A stretch of DNA of 64,000 nt from Luteibaculum sp964627445 (GTDB lineage: Bacteria; Bacteroidota; Bacteroidia; Flavobacteriales_D; Luteibaculaceae). Under the pieces are notes generated by a model. The model did not search any database. It was not told where the DNA came from and saw nothing but the letters and a program-made list of their open reading frames with translations. The position numbers and the translations under genes are program-made. Positions 52,710-60,920 of this stretch are shown piece by piece; the first letter of the stretch is position 1, and the number at the start of each line of letters is the position of its first letter. The stretch covers positions 62,001 through 126,000 of the forward strand of contig CAZVJF010000004.1 in the NCBI GenBank assembly GCA_964627445.1. The letters are read 5' to 3'.

Positions 52710-52780
52710 ACCATTGGGTGATACGCAAACGCACTGAGGTAAAGCGCTTGAAGCTTAAGCGATAAGCAGGAGTAAACGAA

Positions 52781-53047
52781 CTACGCTCCAATAAGCCCCA
52801 TCTCTACAAAGAAACCGCGGATCTTTTTGCGAAAGAAATACCAGAATAAGAAGCCCAACAAAATGTAGGGTATAAACATGATGTAGATAATGCCCTTATT
52901 CAAACCCGCTCCGGTATTCATTTGATCGGGGTCGGCTTGCGAAGAGGATTCACTTACCGCTTTACACATGGCACATTGTGCATCTGCATCTCCTCCGACT
53001 AAAAGGAGCATTAAAAAAAACGCTATGTACCAAAAAGTCTTAGGCAT
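52781..53047 (-). CDS. Small exported membrane protein with CxxC, in the cytochrome oxidase assembly cluster
   Basis: 88 residues: signal peptide, then CAMCKAVSES directly after the predicted cleavage (DADAQ), and one membrane helix (about 50-70, IIYIMFIPYILLGFLFWYFF) followed by a basic end. A periplasmic CxxC beside SCO1 and DUF420 suggests copper or redox handling during oxidase assembly; this is inference. It overlaps DUF420 by 8 bases. I recall similar small proteins in this position in other Bacteroidota. Confidence 0.72.
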   Translation of the reverse strand: MPKTFWYIAFFLMLLLVGGDADAQCAMCKAVSESSSQADPDQMNTGAGLNKGIIYIMFIPYILLGFLFWYFFRKKIRGFFVEMGLIGA

Positions 53048-53570
53048 AATACGGTGAAATCATCAGGTACACCACCACTCCGGTTACCGCAACGTATAGC
53101 CACAAAGGAAAGGCATACTTTACGATGCGTTTGTGTTTTTCGACTAAGTAATTGATTCCGTAGGCGTAGCTAAATAGTACCAGTGGAATGATGCCAATGC
53201 TTAACAGAATATGGGTGATAAGAATGAAAAAGTACACGTAGCGGATAGCGCCCTCGCCACCATAGGGTGTAGACTCTGATGTGATGTGATACGCTACGTA
53301 TCCTACCAAAAACAGCAAGGATAACAGAATAGAAAACTGTATCAGCCGCTTGTGTGCCTCTATTTTCTTCTGCTTCACCATAATTACGGCAGCCACCAAA
53401 GAGACAGCAGTCAGGCCATTAATAGTGGCGTAAATGGGTGGCAGAAAAGTAAGATCGTACCCATCTATCTTAACACCGAACAATATGGCTACCACCAAGG
53501 GAATAGCAACGGACGCAGCAATGATCAGCTTGCGCGTGCTAGGACTGAGCTTTTTCTCTGTTGTAGGCAT
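53040..53570 (-). CDS. DUF420 (CtaM-like) membrane protein
   Basis: 176 residues with five membrane segments; the family core is LPPIYATINGLTAVSLVAAVIMVKQKKIEAHKRLIQFSILLSLLFLVGYVAYH, in which conserved histidines (AHKR, YH) may bind heme or copper. DUF420 proteins occur with caa3-type oxidases, and the Gram-positive CtaM is required for oxidase activity. It overlaps the SCO1 gene by 32 bases, so the two are tightly coupled. Confidence 0.9.
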   Translation of the reverse strand: MPTTEKKLSPSTRKLIIAASVAIPLVVAILFGVKIDGYDLTFLPPIYATINGLTAVSLVAAVIMVKQKKIEAHKRLIQFSILLSLLFLVGYVAYHITSESTPYGGEGAIRYVYFFILITHILLSIGIIPLVLFSYAYGINYLVEKHKRIVKYAFPLWLYVAVTGVVVYLMISPYYA

Positions 53571-54249
53571 CTATGGCTTCTTCTTTCATCAGGAGTTTTA
53601 TCTCATCGGCTAACCGGTCTACCTCTTCGGTGCTGGTGCCATCGTAAAACCCGCGGATTCTGTTTTTTCGATCTATTAACACGAACTTTTCCGAGTGCAA
53701 AAAACCTCCGGGAGCACTCACGTCCTCTTGAGAGGCCAATAAATAACTGGTAGCTCCAAGGTTGTAAATAGCTTTTTTATCTCCTGTAAGTAGAACGGTT
53801 CTATCTTCGTCCAGATAGTACTTTTCCTCGTACTCCAGCAGCACTTCAGCCGTGTCATGAGCAGGATCCACGGTGTGCATCACAAACCGTATATCATCAA
53901 AGGCATCGTTCTCTAACTTTAAAGCCAAACGCGCCATTTGCTTGCTCATGGTAGGACAAATACTAGGGCAACGCGTAAAGAAGAATGCCGCCACGTAGAT
54001 GGTAGAATCTAAGTCTTCGGTGCCAAAGGTTTCTCCGTGTTCCGTAGTAAACTGGAATGGAGCAATGGTATGATCCAACGTATCGAACTGGCCCTGTTCG
54101 TTAAGGATTTCCACCTTCGGGCCATACACCGGAAGACGCTTAAAGTTATGCGTTCCGCTGTTCAGAAAAATCAATAAAAAAACAGGCGTTAGCAACATGA
54201 GTGCTATGCCTGTCCATTTTAAGTATTTCGGTGCTGGTTTCAATGCCAC
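53539..54249 (-). CDS. SCO1/SenC copper chaperone
   Basis: Delivers copper to the CuA site of cytochrome oxidase subunit II. 236 residues: N-terminal membrane anchor (about 14-30), then a thioredoxin fold with the CxxxC copper motif in FFTRCPSICPTMSKQMARL (about residues 95-110) and the distal histidine in MHTVDPAHDT. All metal ligands are present. Neighbours are oxidase subunit IV upstream and DUF420 downstream. Confidence 0.95.
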   Translation of the reverse strand: MALKPAPKYLKWTGIALMLLTPVFLLIFLNSGTHNFKRLPVYGPKVEILNEQGQFDTLDHTIAPFQFTTEHGETFGTEDLDSTIYVAAFFFTRCPSICPTMSKQMARLALKLENDAFDDIRFVMHTVDPAHDTAEVLLEYEEKYYLDEDRTVLLTGDKKAIYNLGATSYLLASQEDVSAPGGFLHSEKFVLIDRKNRIRGFYDGTSTEEVDRLADEIKLLMKEEAIDAYNREKAQS

Positions 54250-54255
54250 GCGTTT

Positions 54256-54630
54256 TTAGAAATAACGCTGCAGCATATCGTTGATGTATGATGACTCTGT
54301 CAGCGCTATAAAAATAAGGTATGCTATAAACAGGATGTATGGATACAAAATAACGTTTCTGGCGTTCTTTCGTTCATCCCCTAAGTGCATAAAAGTAAGT
54401 ACAATGTAACCTGCTTTTACCAAGGTAAGCACGATGTAGAAAATCTTTATTCCTAACCAAGCGCCATCGGATACGGTGCCTCTACCAAAATACACTCCGA
54501 CCATTACCTCAACGATGGTAATTACAGACAGGATGAGGGTTACCATCCAAATCTTCTTGCGAATCTTTCTTCCTTCCTCTTCTCCGTGAACCTGATCGGG
54601 AGAATATTCAATAATATCGTCTCTTTCCAT
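54256..54630 (-). CDS. Cytochrome c oxidase subunit IV family protein
   Basis: 124 residues with three membrane segments (about 30-50, 58-80 and 92-112) and the family motif VKAGYIVLTFMHLGDERKNARNVILYPYILF. Small accessory subunit of heme-copper oxidases (CyoD/caa3 type). Located between subunit III and SCO1, 24 and 6 bases away. Confidence 0.9.
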   Translation of the reverse strand: MERDDIIEYSPDQVHGEEEGRKIRKKIWMVTLILSVITIVEVMVGVYFGRGTVSDGAWLGIKIFYIVLTLVKAGYIVLTFMHLGDERKNARNVILYPYILFIAYLIFIALTESSYINDMLQRYF

Positions 54631-54654
54631 GATTACGTATCGTGCTTTATGGTA

Positions 54655-55494
54655 TTACAATAAGTAGAAGAAGGTAAATACAAATACCCAAACTAAATCT
54701 ACAAAGTGCCAGTACAATCCTACCTTCTCGACCATTTCAAAGTGTCCGCGAGAATCGTAGGTTCCACGCATTACTTGTATCAATACCAATAGGTTGATCA
54801 CCACTCCAGAGAACACGTGAAATCCGTGGAAACCCGTGATAAAGAAAAAGAAGTTGGCGTACAACTGCGGTCCGTACTCGTTTTCTTTAAGGTTGGCTCC
54901 TTGTACGTGCTTGTACATGGTTCCCAAGGCTGCTTCTTTCTTGGCTCCGGTAAGTACGGTTCCATCTTCCAAAACCAAGTCGGCTTCGGCATACAGCTCC
55001 TCATTGCTGTGGTAATGGTGTCCGTGGGTTTCAAACGTAGCTTTTTGGCCATTCTCTAACATCACATAGCCGCTCTCTCCGTGAATAAAGTGGCTCCACT
55101 CCCAGGCTTGCGAGCCCAAGAACACAAAACCACCAACTACAGTAAGTGCTAACCATTTTACCACACCCTTCTTATCCAAACGGTGACCGGCTTCAACAGC
55201 CAACACCATGGTTACGGATGAAACAATTAGAATAAAGGTCATCAAGGCCACATAAGCCAGTGGTAAGTGTGCATCTACACCTGGGAAGGCATGGAATACC
55301 TTCTCTGCTATAGGCCACTCCCCCGTGTACTTATGGCGTGCGTAACCATAGGCTACTAATAGACCTCCGAATGTTAGTGCATCTGATACTAAGAAAAACC
55401 ACATCATGAGCTTTCCGTAGCTCATACTAAAGGGGGAACCTTTACCTCCCCACAACGTAGCAGTATCTATTTGTTTGCTGGCATGACCTCCCAT
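54655..55494 (-). CDS. Cytochrome c oxidase subunit III (second copy)
   Basis: 279 residues with seven membrane segments, KLMMWFFLVSDALTFGGLLVAYGY at the N-terminus and the subunit III signature FFFITGFHGFHVFSGVVINLLVLI near 225. It has an insertion at about 140-200 (YVMLENGQKATFETHGHHYH, histidine-rich) that the neighbouring subunit III also has in part. The histidines could bind metal, but this is speculative. One of two tandem subunit III genes, a common arrangement in this phylum. Confidence 0.92.
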   Translation of the reverse strand: MGGHASKQIDTATLWGGKGSPFSMSYGKLMMWFFLVSDALTFGGLLVAYGYARHKYTGEWPIAEKVFHAFPGVDAHLPLAYVALMTFILIVSSVTMVLAVEAGHRLDKKGVVKWLALTVVGGFVFLGSQAWEWSHFIHGESGYVMLENGQKATFETHGHHYHSNEELYAEADLVLEDGTVLTGAKKEAALGTMYKHVQGANLKENEYGPQLYANFFFFITGFHGFHVFSGVVINLLVLIQVMRGTYDSRGHFEMVEKVGLYWHFVDLVWVFVFTFFYLL

Positions 55495-55526
55495 AAACCG
55501 CTCCTATCGTTAAAAGTTGTGCAATT

Positions 55527-56252
55527 TTAATGAATAAAAAGCAAAAAGAGGAACAAATATAGCCATAGACCATCGAGAAAATGCCAATAGGTTCCACAAA
55601 GCTCTAATCGCAAATAGTTGCCGCTGCTGTATCTACCTTTGGCTGAACCTCTTAGCACTACCATAAGGTAAATTAGCCCTCCAACCAAATGAAGTAAATG
55701 TACTGCACTTAATATGTAAATGTAGCTACTAGCGGTGTTTCTAGCACCCAAAACTTTGTCCTTGAGTGGGTTTTCTCTAAGCTGGTCGCTTGGTAAATAA
55801 AATTCTCCATCGGCTTCAACCAGCTCCTCTCCTTTTAGGATAAAGGTGTAGTCCTCACCATATTCACCCTGTAAATCCATGTGATTTCCAATGAGGTAGT
55901 TCCCGGTTTCGGTCAGCTGATTCCAACTTTGAAATTGCAAAACCCCGAAGGCTATCCCCAATACCAAGGTAAGCGCCACCATAGCGGTTGGGTTGGCATT
56001 GCTTCGCGCCTGTTTTATAGCTAGCCACATGGTGCCACTGCTAGCCAATAGCACAGCCGTAGAGATATAAAAACCTACCGGCATTTTTATGGACACCCAA
56101 AACGAGTCGGCTTGGGATACAATGTATGCGGAGGTGAGCCCTCCAAACAACATTACGATGCTGAAGATACCTATGTACAACAGCATTTTCTTGGACCGCG
56201 CTTTTACTGCGGGATCCTCGGGGTTGGTGATGGTTTCTGTATTCTCTGTCAT
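55527..56252 (-). CDS. Cytochrome c oxidase subunit III (first copy)
   Basis: 241 residues, heme-copper oxidase subunit III family: MLLYIGIFSIVMLFGGLTSAYIVS at the N-terminus and YIYILSAVHLLHLVGGLIYLMVVL near 180, ending in a short hydrophobic helix. Shorter than the downstream copy. Follows the heme O synthase gene by 3 bases. Subunits I and II are not in the window. Confidence 0.9.
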   Translation of the reverse strand: MTENTETITNPEDPAVKARSKKMLLYIGIFSIVMLFGGLTSAYIVSQADSFWVSIKMPVGFYISTAVLLASSGTMWLAIKQARSNANPTAMVALTLVLGIAFGVLQFQSWNQLTETGNYLIGNHMDLQGEYGEDYTFILKGEELVEADGEFYLPSDQLRENPLKDKVLGARNTASSYIYILSAVHLLHLVGGLIYLMVVLRGSAKGRYSSGNYLRLELCGTYWHFLDGLWLYLFLFLLFIH

Positions 56253-56255
56253 GAA

Positions 56256-57143
56256 TTACAATTTATCTGCTACCAAAGCAATGAGCGCCACTGGTAAATA
56301 AAAGAAGCTACTGAACATTACTTTTCGTGCAGATTCAACCGATAAATCGCGGTAAAGTTTACCGGAGTAGTACGCAATAGGTAAAGCGGCTATGGCTGCA
56401 ATTACAGAACCATAAATTCCAGTAAAATCGAATGCCCAGGTAAACAAACCGCAGGGGATTAAAAACAGCGAGTACATGTAAATTTGAAAAGCACTGGTTT
56501 TATCGCGCCCACCAGCGGAGGGTAAGAGCTGAAATCCACCCAACTTGTAGTCGTCTTCCAAAACCCAGGCTATGGCCCAAAAGTGGGGAAATTGCCAAAT
56601 AAACTGAATGATAAACAGCAAACCACCGCCCAAACCAAAGCTATTGGCAGCAGCAACCCAACCCAATAGTGGCGGAATGGCTCCAGGGAAAGCACCCACA
56701 AATACCGCAAAAGATGTTACGGGCTTTAAGGGTGTATACACAAAAGCATAAGAGACCAAAGCACCAAAGCTGAGCAGCGGGGTTAACCAGCCGAATGCGA
56801 AATACAGCGTTCCTAAGCCCAAAAGCGCTGCCGCAATACACAGCGTCCAAGCTTGTTTCTTGTTAATTTTTCCTGCAGGCAGCGGGCGCTCTTTTGTGCG
56901 CTCCATTCGGCTATCCAAATCGCGCTCTATAATTTGATTGATACCATTAGAGGCTCCCGTTACCAGCATGCCACCCAGAAAAAGCCACAATAAATTCAAC
57001 CACTCCCAACCTTCTGGCGTATGGTGAAATAAGTAGCCAAACACTGCCGAAAAAATAACCAGCGATGCCAGTCTAAATTTAAAGAGGGCTGGAATGGAAG
57101 CGAACGGATTGTATACAGGGTTATTAGGCTGCGTCACGCGCAT
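56256..57143 (-). CDS. ctaB: Protoheme IX farnesyltransferase (heme O synthase)
   Basis: Adds a farnesyl group to heme B to give heme O, needed for heme O/A oxidases. 295 residues, UbiA superfamily with seven to nine membrane segments. The prenyl-diphosphate motif is in GASNGINQIIERDLDSRMERTKERPLPAG (near 65-90), and YTPLKPVTSFAVFVGAFPGAIPPLLGW is typical of CtaB/CyoE. First gene of the oxidase cluster on the minus strand. Confidence 0.96.
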   Translation of the reverse strand: MRVTQPNNPVYNPFASIPALFKFRLASLVIFSAVFGYLFHHTPEGWEWLNLLWLFLGGMLVTGASNGINQIIERDLDSRMERTKERPLPAGKINKKQAWTLCIAAALLGLGTLYFAFGWLTPLLSFGALVSYAFVYTPLKPVTSFAVFVGAFPGAIPPLLGWVAAANSFGLGGGLLFIIQFIWQFPHFWAIAWVLEDDYKLGGFQLLPSAGGRDKTSAFQIYMYSLFLIPCGLFTWAFDFTGIYGSVIAAIAALPIAYYSGKLYRDLSVESARKVMFSSFFYLPVALIALVADKL

Positions 57144-57176
57144 AAATTTTGTGCGAAAATAGGGGTTTCGCGGTTT

Positions 57177-58532
57177 CTAGTAGGTGAATCGGTTCCTAAA
57201 TAATCCTTTGCGCACGAAAACCCCCACCCAGAGTGGATTGGCGTTGGATAATTGAGAACGTCCTCCTGCATAAACACCCGCAAATAGCGTCTGTTCTTTT
57301 AGGAATACCTGCCGTGCTATTTCAATTTGTGCGTACGCATAGCGATCGGGTTGTGAGAGTCCGAAAAAGCCAAAATCGGCTGTGCGGTCGGTATTGGATG
57401 CCAGGATGTCCCCCCCCAGTGCACTGCTGCGACTGCCCAGGTTTACTAAGGATAGATCCACGCTAATCGACCAAGGCTCTTTTTCCCAAGAGGCTTGCAA
57501 AAATTGTTGCCAGAAATTGCTGCCCAACGGATGCCCCAAGGCAAAGCCTTGCTGAGAAACACTCTGTGCTGGGAAGCTATGCGAAAAGGTAAAAGGTCGC
57601 GAACGGTTGTGTTCTAGGCGAAAGCTTACTGCAGCATCCTGCCAGGTGCTTGTATAGGCAATACCCAATTGCCAGGCCCATTTGTTGGCCCACCAACCTT
57701 CGCCCGACCGAAATTCATCCAACTTAAACTCGTCTAACACCAGTTGTCCATAACCCTTCCAGCGTGTGTCGTATACAGCTAAATCCATTCCCAACAACAC
57801 ATTATCAGAGGAACCGGATGAAAATTCCACAGGCCTTAAAAAGGCAAAAGGCATGAGATAACCTGGATCCAAGTATCTGGTTACCAAGGAATCCTGTACC
57901 GACCAAAACACACTTTCAAAGAAACCCACGCTCCAGTGGCTTCTGCGATACTCCACGCGATGAAACACCAATCCCTTGTTCTTGCTAAAGAAGCGGTCAT
58001 CGGGATACAAGTTGGCATTGTTTTGCAATATCTGGTATAGGTAGGTAAAGGATAAATGCTCCCCCATCCAACCGAACCTAAAGTAAGGTGCCGGAGCCGT
58101 AGTACCGTTTAGCAACAAGCCGTTTTGCCCTTGCCGGTCGGCAAAGCTGGCCATGCCCGCATCTACCCAGGCAGCCGGGGAAATGTCATAGCGAAGGGTA
58201 ACCAATCCACCCAAACCTACACCCGATGTTAGCGCAATGTAATTGGGCGGTGTTTTTTGCCCGCGATCAAAAGCATTAAAAAGCACAGGAGCCGCGTTTC
58301 CAAAAAACCACGTGGGCTGCAAACGCAGATGCCACCGGTCTATGTTTAAGGAAAAATTATAGCGCCCTACTAGGGTAGCTTGCGCATTTTGGGAAACACC
58401 AAACGCACGAAGCTCCATTTCCAATGGCTCTTGCACGGGTGCTGTTAAGCTATCTTTTTGGTTAATCAGCAGCGCTTGTGCGAAAAGCGAAACGCTAAAC
58501 ATTAAAGAAACTCCTGTTAGCAAGCACCGCAT
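57177..58532 (-). CDS. Outer-membrane beta-barrel, possibly Wzi/RemB-like
   Basis: 451 residues with a signal peptide (MRCLLTGVSLMFSVSLFAQ) and a strand pattern of a large barrel: YNFSLNIDRWHLRLQPTWFFGN, NKGLVFHRVEYRRSHWSVGFFESVFWS and LGIAYTSTWQDAAVSFRLEHNRSRPF. The HRVEYR...VGFFESVFW segment resembles capsule-assembly Wzi and the gliding protein RemB; I hold this loosely. It ends with an aromatic strand FVRKGLFRNRFTY. The gene starts one base after the WecA-like gene, so it belongs to the surface-polysaccharide cluster. Confidence 0.75.
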   Translation of the reverse strand: MRCLLTGVSLMFSVSLFAQALLINQKDSLTAPVQEPLEMELRAFGVSQNAQATLVGRYNFSLNIDRWHLRLQPTWFFGNAAPVLFNAFDRGQKTPPNYIALTSGVGLGGLVTLRYDISPAAWVDAGMASFADRQGQNGLLLNGTTAPAPYFRFGWMGEHLSFTYLYQILQNNANLYPDDRFFSKNKGLVFHRVEYRRSHWSVGFFESVFWSVQDSLVTRYLDPGYLMPFAFLRPVEFSSGSSDNVLLGMDLAVYDTRWKGYGQLVLDEFKLDEFRSGEGWWANKWAWQLGIAYTSTWQDAAVSFRLEHNRSRPFTFSHSFPAQSVSQQGFALGHPLGSNFWQQFLQASWEKEPWSISVDLSLVNLGSRSSALGGDILASNTDRTADFGFFGLSQPDRYAYAQIEIARQVFLKEQTLFAGVYAGGRSQLSNANPLWVGVFVRKGLFRNRFTY

Positions 58533-59572
58533 TACATGCGTTTTTTAACCCAAACCAGCATTTGAAGCAGAAAAGCTGCACTTCCTACCATACCTAAGAA
58601 ATAGTAGGTTTTGTCCAGGTCGGACCAGAAAAAATTAAGTGCAACTACCACCAAAGTATACAAGTACAAGAGCATAGACACGCGGCTGTGGGTGCGTTTA
58701 CCGTTAATAAGAATGTGATGCACGTGGTTCTTATCCGGAGAAAATGGAGAAACCCCACGCAACATACGCACCATAAACACTCGCAAGGTATCTATGAGTG
58801 GATAGGACAGTATGGACATGGCCAGAACGGGCTTGGACAAATGCACCAAATACGGTGCTTTTGGAAGCCCCCGGTAGTTGATCATTTTAATAGCGAGTAC
58901 CGCTACGATGAAACCAATAACCAGGGAGCCCGAATCGCCCATAAAAATGCGCGCTGGTGAAAAATTAAAGACCAAAAAACCAACCAGGGCTCCTGCCATA
59001 GATACGGCTAAGGTGGTCCAAAACCAATCGCCACAGTGGTAAAAGTAAAAAGCAAAAAGAAAGCAAGCCAAACAGCCGATACCTGCTGCCAAACCATCGA
59101 TACCATCAATAAGATTAAGCGAGTTAATGATAACGATGTACGTAAAAATACTAAGTGCGTAAGAGACCACATTGGGCAAATCGTGAATTCCAAAAAGGCC
59201 GCCCATATTAGAAATTCGGATGTCTGCCAAGTACACCAAAATAAAGCCAATAATTAGATGACCAATCAGTTTTTTGAGAGCCGATAGGCCAGTAATATCA
59301 TCTTTTAGCCCCAAATAAAATAGAATGACCAAACAGCACACCAGGTAGCGAAACTCATTACCTGTAGTAATGTTGGTTACTGGCGCAAAAAGGCAAAAGG
59401 TAACCAAGAAACAGGCAAATATGGCCACACCTCCAATGGTAGGGATGGAGATGGCGTGGATTTTACGTTTGCGGTCGGGGACATCCACCAAGTGCTTAAT
59501 CTTAGCCACTTTAATTACTACCGGAGTGGCAATGAGCATGAGGATTAACCCGCAGAAAAATACTTCGAACAT
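58532..59572 (-). CDS. WecA/MraY-family undecaprenyl-phosphate sugar-1-phosphate transferase
   Basis: 346 residues, about ten or eleven membrane segments. Family motifs: DRKRKIHAISIPTIGGVAIF (about 34), FYLGLKDDITGLSALKK (DDxxD-type Mg site, near 90), NLIDGIDGLAAGIG and FMGDSGSLVIGF, and a HVHHILI-type C-terminal motif that is characteristic of WecA. It starts polysaccharide synthesis by loading a HexNAc-1-phosphate on the lipid carrier. Flanked by two beta-barrel genes and close to the GDP-fucose genes. Confidence 0.93.
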   Translation of the reverse strand: MFEVFFCGLILMLIATPVVIKVAKIKHLVDVPDRKRKIHAISIPTIGGVAIFACFLVTFCLFAPVTNITTGNEFRYLVCCLVILFYLGLKDDITGLSALKKLIGHLIIGFILVYLADIRISNMGGLFGIHDLPNVVSYALSIFTYIVIINSLNLIDGIDGLAAGIGCLACFLFAFYFYHCGDWFWTTLAVSMAGALVGFLVFNFSPARIFMGDSGSLVIGFIVAVLAIKMINYRGLPKAPYLVHLSKPVLAMSILSYPLIDTLRVFMVRMLRGVSPFSPDKNHVHHILINGKRTHSRVSMLLYLYTLVVVALNFFWSDLDKTYYFLGMVGSAAFLLQMLVWVKKRM

Positions 59573-59576
59573 GAAT

Positions 59577-60920
59577 TTAAAAATCTAAATATCTCCACTG
59601 GATATCGGTAGTGGCGCTAAAGTATACAATTTCGTTTGCTCCACTGGTCATACCATTCCGATACCCCAATCCTAGACGTAAATTGTAACTGGGGTTTACT
59701 AAAAACCCTGCTAGTATATAATAGCGTAATACAGACTCGGTTGGATTTTCTGCATAGCCATAACCCTCGGCCTGCATTACCAACGCATCCATGTACAAGC
59801 GCTTATAACGGGCTTCTGCTGTAAAAAGCCATTGATTGCCAAACAATTGGCTCCATGCGGCCTCTTGCTCCAAGTGGGTAAAGGCAGGTAAATGCTCGTT
59901 CACTAGAAGGTAACTGGCATCTAGGCGCAGACTCACATCTTCTCGCTGTACCCCCCAAGAAATTCCCTGCAAGGCTTGTGCAACAGTGCTTTCTTGTCCA
60001 CCCAAAATTTGCCCATGCAGCCGTACGGGCCATTTTTCTACACCCAATTGATAACGAAAATGCCATACACTTTCCGTTGGATCTGCAAGCAAAGCAACCC
60101 AGGGCACAGGACTCAGCCCCTGCCAACTCACACGGGTTGCTGTGTTGGAAATGCTATCGAGTGAATTGGTGTAGTGCACATGCCCCAACGTAACGTGAGA
60201 AACCGAATTGATTTGCCAGCGCAATGAAGACGCGTTTTGCCGAATATGGATAAGCTGTGACTCGGCACTAGCCGTGGCCGGCAAACGATTTAAGGTAGTA
60301 TAGCGAAACCAGCGGTTGTCCAGATACAAACCCCATGGCCGCAATTTTAACTGCGATTGCAAGAAGGGGTAGGAAGCAAAGTGCCTGCCGTACACCAAAT
60401 CTCGGGTGTTGCGCTGCGGTTGTATGCGGCCAAATCCAGTCTTCACATCCCAATCGGGTGCCAACGAAAAAGCTACGGTAGCAAACACGTTATTGACATC
60501 GAAACCGGTTTCTTTGAAGCGTTTGTGGCGACTGTAATTGGGAATAGCTCCTGTATTTTGGTAGTGCTGGCGCAAGGAAGTGGGAATATTTACTTCCTGC
60601 ATTTCTAGATAATAGGTCTCTATCCAAATTTTTTTGGAGTAGGCCGCTAAATACAGCCCACGGCCGTTGCGCCACCAGCCGTCATTGCCCACCTTTTGAT
60701 CGAGTAAAGGGTTCACATCGAAGCGCAACCCGCCATCTGTAAAACTGGCTACGGGCGTTCGAAAAAGCCTATCGCTAAAACTAATGGGCTGCGCCAGACC
60801 GGTATCGATGACGCTAAAGGGTTTATCTAAAAATCCCTCGTTGCCTTGCGCAAACGCTCTGAGTCCTACAAGAGTCAAAACCAGAACGGTGACTATGCTA
60901 CATCCCCGCTTCCAAAGCAT
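59577..60920 (-). CDS. Outer-membrane beta-barrel in the polysaccharide cluster
   Basis: 447 residues from the ATG at 60920, which opens a signal MLWKRGCSIVTVLVLTLVGL; the frame reaches 60971 but the longer form spoils the signal. Strand-rich with aromatic ends: GRGLYLAAYSKKIWIETYYLEMQEV, FATVAFSLAPDWDVKTGFGRIQPQRNT, YASYPFLQSQLKLRPWGLYLDNRWFRYTTLNRL-like segment and the terminal AGFLVNPSYNLRLGLGYRNGM. Similar in size and layout to the barrel at 57177-58532, although close sequence similarity is not evident. It overlaps the end of fcl by 23 bases. A role in export or anchoring of the polysaccharide is inferred from position. Confidence 0.75.
   Translation of the reverse strand: MLWKRGCSIVTVLVLTLVGLRAFAQGNEGFLDKPFSVIDTGLAQPISFSDRLFRTPVASFTDGGLRFDVNPLLDQKVGNDGWWRNGRGLYLAAYSKKIWIETYYLEMQEVNIPTSLRQHYQNTGAIPNYSRHKRFKETGFDVNNVFATVAFSLAPDWDVKTGFGRIQPQRNTRDLVYGRHFASYPFLQSQLKLRPWGLYLDNRWFRYTTLNRLPATASAESQLIHIRQNASSLRWQINSVSHVTLGHVHYTNSLDSISNTATRVSWQGLSPVPWVALLADPTESVWHFRYQLGVEKWPVRLHGQILGGQESTVAQALQGISWGVQREDVSLRLDASYLLVNEHLPAFTHLEQEAAWSQLFGNQWLFTAEARYKRLYMDALVMQAEGYGYAENPTESVLRYYILAGFLVNPSYNLRLGLGYRNGMTSGANEIVYFSATTDIQWRYLDF

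Larger units (their letters stand above)
52009..52780. other. Non-coding stretch with repeats, right of the T9SS beta-propeller gene
   Basis: 772 bases with no credible gene; an open frame at 52355-52714 (minus) is an artefact of the repeats. It holds direct repeat C (52027-52043), an inverted repeat AGTGTA-AA-TACACT (52094-52107), a TAGTTTTG box on the minus strand (52121-52114) that could be the -7 element of the T9SS gene, repeats A and B, and a REP-like element. Confidence 0.6.

Noticed and set aside
52355..52714. 119-residue minus-strand open frame with hydrophobic stretches
   Set aside because: It spans repeats A and B and a REP-like element, and its start translates to MRFLVPRND, the usual artefact of such repeats; no leader or neighbour support.
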